13,174 nt of DNA from positions 1-13,174 of the forward strand of contig DAHXMP010000117.1 of NCBI GenBank assembly GCA_027371665.1, read 5' to 3'. Source of the DNA: Bacteroidota bacterium (GTDB lineage: Bacteria; Bacteroidota; Ignavibacteria; Kapaibacteriales; UBA2268). Below the pieces are notes generated by a model that was given only the letters and a program-made list of their open reading frames with translations, ran no database searches and had not been told where the DNA came from. Of the stretch, positions 6,421-12,961 are shown piece after piece; within the stretch, counting starts at the first letter, position 1; the number at the start of each line of letters is the position of its first letter. Made by a program: the position numbers and the translations under genes.

Positions 6421-7653
6421 ATGAAGAAATTGTACGTTCCGATTTTCTTTACTCTGTGTTTATTAATAGTATTCGTGCAGTCTTATGGGCAAAAGCCTGC
6501 CAGGGATAAAGGAATTTTCGAGGAACATAAAAATGAATTTTTCGATTCGATTAAAAAATCAGTGAATGAATTTAATAATCCTAAAAAGCCGGAAAAGAAA
6601 GAATTTAAGATGGATTTTTCAGGTTATAAACTTCCAAAAGATACGAGTGAATTTATAACTTACAAACATACTCCACCTATTTCCCAAGGATGGACAGGTA
6701 CATGCTGGTGCTTTAGTGGTACTTCATTTCTTGAATCGGAAGAGTTGAGGCTATATAATAAGGAAATCAAATTTTCCGAAATGTTTACGGTTTATTGGGA
6801 GTATATAGAAAAAGTGAGACGTTTCGTAAGTGAAAGGGGAAATTCGGCATTCGGCGAAGGCTCCGAATGTAATGCAGTTCTCAGGATTTGGAAGGAGTAC
6901 GGATGTGTTCCTGAATCGGCTTATACGGGCTTACTGTCGGGGCAAAAATTTTATGACCACCACATTATGTTCGACGAACTTAACAAATACCTTCAGTCAG
7001 TTAAGGAAAGTAATGCGTGGAATGAAGATGTCGTGCTCGGAACCGTGAAAACAATTTTGAATCATTATATGGGCAAACCCCCTGAAGAATTTGAGTTTGA
7101 AGGTCAAAATATGACACCAAAAGAATTTCTTGCCGATGTCGCAAAAATCAATCCTGATGATTATGTTGATGTGATGTCGTTAATGGATAAGCCTTACTGG
7201 AAAGAAGGCGAGTATGAGGTCCCCGATAATTGGTGGCATTCGAAAGTTTATCACAATGTCCCGCTTGATGATTTTATGTCTTCTTTGATTAATGCCGTGA
7301 AGAATGGATATACGGTTGCAATAGGCGGAGATGTAAGCGAACCGGGTATTGACGGCCACGCCGGTGTGGCTATGATACCATCATTCGACATTCCGTCAAA
7401 ATACATAGATGCAGAAGCCCGCTATTTCCGATTCAGCAACGGCTCAACGACTGACGACCATGGCATTCACCTTATCGGCTATAAAAAAGACGGGGACAAA
7501 TACTGGTTTTTAATCAAGGACTCCGGCAGCGGTTCGAGAAACGGGAGAGACAAAGGTTATTATTTTTATGACGAAGATTACGTAAAACTCAAGATGATGA
7601 CATACCTTGTCAACCGCTCTGCCATCGAGGATTTATTGAAGAAGTTTAAATAA
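6421..7653 (+). CDS. Exported C1 (papain-like, bleomycin-hydrolase-type) cysteine peptidase, catalytic Asn replaced by Asp
   Basis: A 410-aa protein with signal peptide (residues 1-23, ending FVQSYGQ) and a papain-fold peptidase domain from about residue 75. SQGWTGTCWCFSG at 88-100 matches the C1 active-site motif QGxxGxCW-F. Q89 would form the oxyanion hole and C95 the nucleophile. H347 in TTDDHGIHLIGY fits the catalytic histidine. The large insert between Cys and His (about 250 residues) is typical of the C1B branch (bleomycin hydrolase/PepC). The segment FLIKDSGSGS at 363-372 aligns with the usual VKNSWG, so D367 replaces the catalytic asparagine and the usual tryptophan is absent. Export suggests a role outside the cytoplasm, in the periplasm or outside the cell. 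The start is firm: GAGGAG at 6407-6412 lies eight bases before ATG. It is transcribed alone, divergent from the OmpA-domain gene, and closes with a strong terminator. Substrate is unknown. Confidence 0.85.
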   Translation: MKKLYVPIFFTLCLLIVFVQSYGQKPARDKGIFEEHKNEFFDSIKKSVNEFNNPKKPEKKEFKMDFSGYKLPKDTSEFITYKHTPPISQGWTGTCWCFSGTSFLESEELRLYNKEIKFSEMFTVYWEYIEKVRRFVSERGNSAFGEGSECNAVLRIWKEYGCVPESAYTGLLSGQKFYDHHIMFDELNKYLQSVKESNAWNEDVVLGTVKTILNHYMGKPPEEFEFEGQNMTPKEFLADVAKINPDDYVDVMSLMDKPYWKEGEYEVPDNWWHSKVYHNVPLDDFMSSLINAVKNGYTVAIGGDVSEPGIDGHAGVAMIPSFDIPSKYIDAEARYFRFSNGSTTDDHGIHLIGYKKDGDKYWFLIKDSGSGSRNGRDKGYYFYDEDYVKLKMMTYLVNRSAIEDLLKKFK

Positions 7654-7659
7654 TAAAAG

Positions 7660-7695
7660 AAAGAACAACCGCCGTAAGTCCGGCGGTTGTTCTTT
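7660..7695. terminator. Strong bidirectional terminator between convergent genes
   Basis: A perfect 15-bp stem (7660-7674 with 7681-7695) has a 6-base loop. The stem has a GC-rich top (CCGCCG/CGGCGG) and A/T flanks that give U-rich tails on either strand, better on the minus strand (TTCTTTCTTTTATT). It sits 6 bp after the peptidase stop and 15 bp beyond the stop of the convergent DUF4389-like gene, so it can end both transcripts. Confidence 0.9.
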
Positions 7696-7710
7696 AAATC
7701 TAATAAGAAA

Positions 7711-8301
7711 TTATTTCAAACTGAATGGCGGATATACGTCGCAATAATAAAAATAGAAAGCTACACGATAACTCCAACGATAATAGCCTTCTACAAAATG
7801 GAACCAGCTCTCGGGATATTTCCCTTTAAATAAAATTGCCCACCATCCAAGAAAAGCAAGAACATCTGCTGCTATTCCGACGAAAGACAGACAGAAATAA
7901 TGCGGTATCATAACATAAATCCATCCGAACAGAACCTTAAGAATAAGCTTACCACGGCTTAGTTTCTCAGGATAATCTAATTCAAGAATAACAGAATCAT
8001 TTTCTACTGGTTTCAATGAAAACGCGGGATATTTATCTGTCATAAACATGAGATATGCAGATACTCTCAAACACCACCTGTAAAATCCAACAGCATAGTC
8101 GAACATTCCTTTAGGAACCTTGCCCGTAAACAAAATAGCCCAAAATGCTATAAAATTTATAATGAAAAGCCATATACACAGAAAAAATAAAACAACGCAG
8201 TGTGGTATGCCCACATACAGCCACCCGAAGAAAAGCCTCAGGAACAGAATTCCTCTCGACAGCTTTGCGGGATATTCGATTGAGAACTTTAAAGGATACA
8301 T
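7711..8301 (-). CDS. Membrane protein made of two tandem DUF4389-like repeats
   Basis: A 196-aa protein of two homologous halves, residues about 2-97 and 104-195. Each half runs (Y)P.KLSRG, a hydrophobic stretch, FGW.YV.IPH, a second hydrophobic stretch, W.AILF.GK.P, F....G.YRW..RV..Y, and YP.FSL. This order (IPH, GK.P, RW..RV, D.YPPFSL) is what I know from DUF4389 proteins, a family without assigned function. Two hydrophobic segments per half (about 19-58 and 116-157) indicate an integral membrane protein; many Trp and Tyr residues lie near the membrane borders. There is no signal peptide. ATG 8301 follows an AGGAG SD at a good distance. It stands alone, convergent with the peptidase gene, with its own upstream AT-rich region. 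The halves have diverged, so the duplication is old. Function unknown. Confidence 0.8.
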   Translation of the reverse strand: MYPLKFSIEYPAKLSRGILFLRLFFGWLYVGIPHCVVLFFLCIWLFIINFIAFWAILFTGKVPKGMFDYAVGFYRWCLRVSAYLMFMTDKYPAFSLKPVENDSVILELDYPEKLSRGKLILKVLFGWIYVMIPHYFCLSFVGIAADVLAFLGWWAILFKGKYPESWFHFVEGYYRWSYRVAFYFYYCDVYPPFSLK

Positions 8302-8404
8302 ATAAGAACTCCTATGATTTGTGGAAGAATAGTTGATGAATTGTGATATATAGTATCATGACAATAATTATAAATCATTTTTAAAAATCATCTTCAAAAA
8401 TCAT

Positions 8405-8423
8405 CTCAGGAGTTTCTCCTAAG
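8405..8423 (-). terminator. Weak candidate terminator after the lipoprotein/barrel operon
   Basis: CTCAGGAG and CTCCTAAG form an 8-bp stem with one mismatch and a 3-base loop. On the minus strand it is followed by short T runs (GATTTTTG). It lies about 130 bp beyond the barrel-gene stop within the AT-rich region 8302-8550, where I see no gene. The distance and short stem keep confidence low. Direct repeats AAAAATCATCT at 8383-8393 and 8396-8406 adjoin it. Confidence 0.25.
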
Positions 8424-8550
8424 AATAATGAATCAAAATTAATCAAAAATTCAATTTATTTTAGTGAACAATAACCTAAACAAACAGCAACGAATTTTTA
8501 AAACTAAAAAATAAATTAAAGAAAAGCAAGTATATTTTCTCTTAAAATTT

Positions 8551-9993
8551 TTACCCTTTTATTTTCCATGCCAAATTGAAAGCGAATGATTCATGTGGTT
8601 TTGTGCTGTTCGGAGCTATAAGCGAGATAATATCGAGTGTTGATAAATATACTTCAATAAATGAACTTACGTACCCTATACCCATTGCCCATCTTGCATG
8701 GCTCGACTGGTCATATGTCAATCCTGTCAGAGTTGAGATTCCATCCGGATTCATTTTATCGCAGGAATGACATAATGGGAACCAGTCAAATCCGAGAGAA
8801 AACCGTGGTAATATTGAATTAGAAGGCATTTTGTTTAAGCCTTGGTTATAATCAAAAGCTGCTTTTAAATTGCCGGGAATAGACTGAATATAATTACTTA
8901 TATCTGCAGAGATTCCAAACCTTAAGGTTGTCGGCAGGCTTGTACTGTAGCTTCCAACAGGAGTACTTTCGGATTTTACGAAGTTTGTTAAAGAATCGAG
9001 TTGGGCTTTGTCGAACAGGTCGTTAATATACAAACTGTCGTGGCTGGCATGTTTGGCAACATTGCCGGTCCATTTTACCGACCCAATATCCGTTATTGCC
9101 GCTCCTATAACTATTCCTGTTCCAATTTGTGCTGACAATCCAAAATCCAGTCCGAATCCCGAACCGGATGGTTGGGAAAAATAATTTAGGTTGTAAACAC
9201 GATGAACCGTGTCGTAATCGTATTGAACAGCAAGGTTGTTGCTGAATGAAGAATAAGCCTCGATATCATAATTTCCGATTAGGACGTTTTTGTCTCCTGT
9301 ATAGAAATTAGAAGAAACATTAGTTATCCCGGTGTAGGCAAAGCCTGAGATTAATTTGAAGCTGATACCGGCTGATAAATTTTTCAAAAAGCCGTTATCG
9401 GAACCAAATAATTTTCTGGAATACGAAAGGTTGTATTCCCTGAGCCACCAGGTTTGAAAATTTAAAGCATCGAATGAATAATTTTTACTGGGTTCATTTC
9501 CGTTTAATAACAGTTGAGCAAGTGAAGAAGGAATAACAAAATTTCCAGATACAACATCGCTTACTGAAAAAGCCACAGAGCCGAATGTGGAATCAGGTTT
9601 ATAAGCTATTGTAATGGGATTAACCTCTATATAGTAATTATAGATTCCATTTTCTTTAGCAAAGTATCCGTAAAGCCTGTTTTTCTCATCGTATGTTAAA
9701 TTCCTGCTTGTCGGTCCGCCGAAAAAATAATCAACTTCATCCAGGGAAATTGAAGTCGTAAATACCTGCGATGAAATGTTTGGGAATATTATTTTCAAAT
9801 ATGATTTATTACTATCTGAATTATCTAATAATGAAGGATTCTTACCGATTGAATATACATCGTTAGCCGAAGCGTTCCCTGTGTTGCCCATTCCCATAGT
9901 CCTGGCATCAGAGGAACCGAAAGAGCCGAATTGTGCTCTTACCAAGCAGATGTTTACAAGTAAAGCTATGAATATGACAAAAAAAGTCCTCAC
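8551..9993 (-). CDS. Outer-membrane beta-barrel protein, DUF5723/PorV-like
   Basis: A 480-aa exported protein. The signal peptide MRTFFVIFIALLVNICLVRA is followed by QFGSFGSSDARTMGMGNTG. The segment ARTMGMGNTGNASANDVYSIGKNPSLL... (residues about 30-56) is the N-terminal plug-like motif shared by FadL/PorV-type barrels (usually A..MGMGG...A...D......NPA.L). The rest is beta-rich and ends FAFNLAWKIKG, with the C-terminal barrel-strand character expected for outer-membrane insertion. The start is GTG 9993, only 6 bp after the stop of the upstream lipoprotein gene and without a visible SD, which suggests translational coupling. No in-frame alternative exists upstream because the preceding gene's TGA lies in that frame. 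I favour the DUF5723 family. A role as transport barrel or as PorV-like secretion-system shuttle cannot be decided here. Confidence 0.7.
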   Translation of the reverse strand: MRTFFVIFIALLVNICLVRAQFGSFGSSDARTMGMGNTGNASANDVYSIGKNPSLLDNSDSNKSYLKIIFPNISSQVFTTSISLDEVDYFFGGPTSRNLTYDEKNRLYGYFAKENGIYNYYIEVNPITIAYKPDSTFGSVAFSVSDVVSGNFVIPSSLAQLLLNGNEPSKNYSFDALNFQTWWLREYNLSYSRKLFGSDNGFLKNLSAGISFKLISGFAYTGITNVSSNFYTGDKNVLIGNYDIEAYSSFSNNLAVQYDYDTVHRVYNLNYFSQPSGSGFGLDFGLSAQIGTGIVIGAAITDIGSVKWTGNVAKHASHDSLYINDLFDKAQLDSLTNFVKSESTPVGSYSTSLPTTLRFGISADISNYIQSIPGNLKAAFDYNQGLNKMPSNSILPRFSLGFDWFPLCHSCDKMNPDGISTLTGLTYDQSSHARWAMGIGYVSSFIEVYLSTLDIISLIAPNSTKPHESFAFNLAWKIKG

Positions 9994-9999
9994 AATTTT

Positions 10000-11526
10000 T
10001 CAATCAAATTTTAAATGATATTTTAATTTGCAATATGAAACTATTTTCACCCAATTATCAGGCTGGAGTAAAACTTTATTCCCGGAACCGGATGAATTTA
10101 GCAATAAATTGTACCTGATTTTATCTGCCTTTGCAAGCATTTGGATTTCGGTGGAATCGAGGTGAATGACTGAGAAATTTTCTGACGGCTGGGTAACAAT
10201 GCCATTTGCATCAACTTCTGCTGCTGTTAATGATGATTTTTCACTTAACATCGTTGCCCCCCCAAGGCTGTCAACAAAATTTGCAGTATAGTCAACGGAA
10301 AGCGGGACGGCATTTGTGATCTCTAAATATAAATCTGCAGATACTCCATTCCTGATTGCCTTCCTGTTATCATTTGAAAATTCGAAATTGACCGAATCGG
10401 TGTAAGAAATATCCCGGAAAGATAAAGTTCCGGTTATGTTGAATGTCAAATTAGCATTGACTGTATCTTTAGAACTTATTTCTCCAAATTTGTTATCTGG
10501 ATTAGCTATGACATCGGCTTCGAGCTTCAAAGAATCAGGCATAAATGATAGCAAATCCGACAAGTTGCTGTTATCATTCGTAAATATTTTAGTATCAACT
10601 CCTTTGGAAATCAAAATTTCACCAAGATTACTGTTACCCGATTTATCCTGCAGTTCTTTAATAGTACCGTCTTTTCTAATGCCTGTTACCTTAAGATTAT
10701 TAATTAAAACATTAAATGGATTGTCAAGTTTTGTAATATATTGAGATTTTAATATAAGAACCGGATTTGAAGTTGTAAATTTATCCCTAATTTGAACGAT
10801 AGAGCCTGTAATGGGTAATGTCTCGGATTTTGCAATAGGTGAAAGGTCTTTAGAAGGAAGTTTTCCGCTCATATAGGAAAAATTGGAGTTGCTAATGCCA
10901 ATGTTTAATTTTACTGCATCGGCAATGCCACCGAGCACTTTACCGTTAATAACTAATTTTGTTTTATCGCTTTGAGAAGAAGCGGAGTAAGTACATCCCG
11001 ACAAATCGAGAACGGATGAAGTTTTTCCGTTAGCCGGCACACTGCTTGTTATTTTGAATACTTGCTTATCCGGTTTTGTAATTGCGGGTAAAGTCAGTTC
11101 AAATTCAATTAATGAATTGCCTTCATTAATTATATCGAGGCTGAGACTTCCTGAACTGATATATGCAGAATCGAGTTCAACGCTGTCTGCAAGTGAAATG
11201 GATATTGTTCCCTCTCCACTCGAGGTTACAATTTCAAGGTTATTGTATGTTTGGTCCAGCCTGCCTTTTAAAAAATCAGCTAATCCATATGACTCATTTA
11301 ATGTATCAGAAGTCAAATAGTACTCTGATTTTCCGTTTACCGTATCTTCCTTTAGATACTTATCTTCATTGATAATATCATTAAGCTGGTATGTCCTGTT
11401 TGTTATTGGCAGATTAAGGTCTGTGTCCCAGTTTGGCATAACGAGCTGGTCGGGTACCTTAAAACAGGAGCTTAAACCGATTAATACAAATAAGAGAAGC
11501 AGTCTCTTAAACATTATAATTTTCAT
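10000..11526 (-). CDS. Beta-rich lipoprotein of unknown function, partner of the downstream barrel gene
   Basis: A 508-aa protein with a lipoprotein signal (KRLLLLFVLIGLSSC, lipobox LSSC with the acylated cysteine at residue 21). An alternative start at M5 would keep the lipobox. After the cysteine comes VPDQLVMPNWDTDLNLPITN, a Trp-Asp/Leu-Pro pattern that looks like a conserved N-terminal domain. The remainder is a long series of short Ser/Thr/Asn/Asp-rich beta strands (for example GEGTISISLADSVELDSAYI), suggesting stacked beta-sandwich domains. I see no catalytic motif and do not recognise a family. The protein is predicted to sit on the outer membrane. The stop is 6 bp from the barrel gene, so the two are co-translated and probably interact. 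No SD is visible before ATG 11526. A TATAAT at 11546-11541 lies too close to be a convincing promoter. Confidence 0.75.
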   Translation of the reverse strand: MKIIMFKRLLLLFVLIGLSSCFKVPDQLVMPNWDTDLNLPITNRTYQLNDIINEDKYLKEDTVNGKSEYYLTSDTLNESYGLADFLKGRLDQTYNNLEIVTSSGEGTISISLADSVELDSAYISSGSLSLDIINEGNSLIEFELTLPAITKPDKQVFKITSSVPANGKTSSVLDLSGCTYSASSQSDKTKLVINGKVLGGIADAVKLNIGISNSNFSYMSGKLPSKDLSPIAKSETLPITGSIVQIRDKFTTSNPVLILKSQYITKLDNPFNVLINNLKVTGIRKDGTIKELQDKSGNSNLGEILISKGVDTKIFTNDNSNLSDLLSFMPDSLKLEADVIANPDNKFGEISSKDTVNANLTFNITGTLSFRDISYTDSVNFEFSNDNRKAIRNGVSADLYLEITNAVPLSVDYTANFVDSLGGATMLSEKSSLTAAEVDANGIVTQPSENFSVIHLDSTEIQMLAKADKIRYNLLLNSSGSGNKVLLQPDNWVKIVSYCKLKYHLKFD

Positions 11527-11725
11527 TTTTATAAAATGCTATTATATTCAAATAAGTTATTAATATAATTTGATACGTTGTAAAAATCATGCCATATTTG
11601 TTATGTTATATTATAAGGTTATTAAATAGCAATTCAAACCTTGATTAAGTATGATAGTCATTCCCTGCCTTCAAAGAAAAGACATCAAGACTGAAATTGC
11701 TTATAATTTATTTGATATATTTAAT

Positions 11726-12817
11726 TCACATAATAACTGGTATTTCCGTTTTACAATCAGGGCAGAGAGGTTTACCTGATTTTTGGTCTTGAATGATATT
11801 ATTTTTCGTGATACCATATATAGTTCGTGAAATCAGAAGTTGGTTGCATTTTGGACAATGAGTGTCTTCGGCACCGGGGATATTCGTGTTGCCTATATAA
11901 ATATAATGCAAGCCTTGTTTTATGGCAATTTCTCTTGCTCTCTTTAGAGTTACAAGGCTTGTCGCCGGTTTACCGGAAAATTTATAATGAGGATAGAATC
12001 TGCTGAAATGAAGCGGAATATCTGGAGATAACGAATAAATAAAATCGCATAATTTTTCAATATCATCATCGGAATCATTTTCGCCCGGGATGATGAGATT
12101 TATAATTTCCATATGAATTTTTTCTTTCATGTCTGCTACCCTTTTGATTGAGTCGAGAACAGGCTGAAGCTCACCCCCGGATATTTTTCTATATTTTTTG
12201 TCATCCATGAATTTCAGGTCAATATTAATTGCCTGGAGCAGGTTTTCTTTATCTATCAAATCAAATGTTTCCTTTGAAAAAAATCCGTTCGATACGAAGA
12301 CATGAAATATATTTTCTGTCTTTTTATTTTTCCTGCAGGCGTGAATAGTATCCCTTGCATATTCAAAAAATATTGTTGGTTCTGAATAGGTATAAGCGAT
12401 GCCGTCGAGCCTATAAAGTGATGCATATTCTGCAATATGCCCGGGTTTCAGGATATTCATTCTTAGAGCCTCGTCGGAATAATTTTTCACTGCCTGGGAC
12501 AACTGCCAGTTCTGACAGTTCATACATTTGAAATTGCAGCCAGGAGTTCCGAAAGATAAAACCTTGCTGGCAGGTTTGAAATGATAAAACGGCTTTTTCT
12601 CGATTGGGTCAACTGCTAATCCTTCGGTTCTTCCCCATGACATTGTGAACAGTTCACCGTCTATGTTTTTTCTCAGCAAACATGTTCCTACATTTCCCTC
12701 TTTTATATCGCAATAATGAGAACATAATTTACAATGGGTTTCTTTATTTCCATTCGAACTCTTGTCATAGAGAATGGCAGGATGTGAATATAAATCATGT
12801 TCATAATATTTTGACAT
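11726..12817 (-). CDS. amrS: Radical SAM enzyme of the AmmeMemoRadiSam (AmrS) type
   Basis: A 363-aa cytoplasmic radical SAM enzyme. The segment GTPGCNFKCMNCQNW at 90-104 carries the CX3CX2C cluster ligands C94, C98 and C101, which bind the 4Fe-4S cluster that cleaves S-adenosylmethionine. An N-terminal four-cysteine cluster (C29, C32, C36, C46; CKLCSHYCDIKEGNVGTC) resembles that of pyruvate-formate-lyase-activase-like proteins of this clade. A C-terminal ribbon (C321, C324, C352, C355) probably binds zinc. Other typical segments are GIAYTYSEPTIFFEYA, NIDLKFMDDKKYRKISGG, and HFSRFYPHYKF. The order and the C-terminal HCPKCNQLLISR ribbon favour AmrS over true PFL activases. Its named partners, AMMECR1-like and Memo-like proteins, are not in this window, so the physiological reaction cannot be inferred. 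ATG 12817 has AAAGGA immediately upstream. It is divergent from the sigma-factor gene and would depend on Suf for its clusters. Confidence 0.88.
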   Translation of the reverse strand: MSKYYEHDLYSHPAILYDKSSNGNKETHCKLCSHYCDIKEGNVGTCLLRKNIDGELFTMSWGRTEGLAVDPIEKKPFYHFKPASKVLSFGTPGCNFKCMNCQNWQLSQAVKNYSDEALRMNILKPGHIAEYASLYRLDGIAYTYSEPTIFFEYARDTIHACRKNKKTENIFHVFVSNGFFSKETFDLIDKENLLQAINIDLKFMDDKKYRKISGGELQPVLDSIKRVADMKEKIHMEIINLIIPGENDSDDDIEKLCDFIYSLSPDIPLHFSRFYPHYKFSGKPATSLVTLKRAREIAIKQGLHYIYIGNTNIPGAEDTHCPKCNQLLISRTIYGITKNNIIQDQKSGKPLCPDCKTEIPVIM

Positions 12818-12894
12818 AATCCTTTGATTCAGAATATATGATACTATATATTTTATTATTTATCTTCAAAAATTATATAAATAAATTTATTCAT

Positions 12895-12913
12895 TAGAAT
12901 GATAATCATTATA
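12895..12913. promoter_or_regulatory. Candidate Fur box between amrS and the sigma-factor gene
   Basis: Against the classical 19-base Fur consensus GATAATGATAATCATTATC the site matches at 16 of 19 positions, including an unbroken 15-base core AATGATAATCATTAT. The core AATGAT-A-ATCATT is a perfect 6-1-6 inverted repeat. It lies directly upstream of the candidate -7 box at 12916-12923 and 48 bp before the sigma-factor ATG, and 77 bp from amrS. Iron-dependent repression of the sigma gene is the simplest reading (inference). Confidence 0.6.
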
Positions 12914-12915
12914 TT

Positions 12916-12923
12916 TATTTTTG
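12916..12923 (+). promoter_or_regulatory. Candidate -7 element of the sigma-factor gene
   Basis: TATTTTTG matches TAnnTTTG and is the same octamer as before rrf2 and the OmpA-domain gene. Start of transcription would be near 12930, about 32 bases before ATG 12962. The -33 side shows only a poor TTAG. The Fur-like site occupies the spacer. Confidence 0.4.
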
Positions 12924-12961
12924 AGTTTTCTCAAATTCCTAATAAATAAATTTTTTTACAG

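Noticed and set aside
11647..11665. Second Fur-like site (ATGATAGTCATT) between amrS and the lipoprotein gene
   Set aside because: Only about 13 of 19 positions match and the right half is disrupted; too weak.
11527..11725. Possible small RNA or tRNA in the gap between amrS and the lipoprotein gene
   Set aside because: No cloverleaf, no strong hairpin with T-run and no SD-led small frame is visible.
8346..12851. 14-bp word ATGATACTATATAT shared by 8346-8359 (minus) and 12838-12851 (plus)
   Set aside because: In AT-rich DNA a 14-base A/T-dominated match in 13 kb is plausible by chance, and the two copies differ in distance and orientation to their genes.
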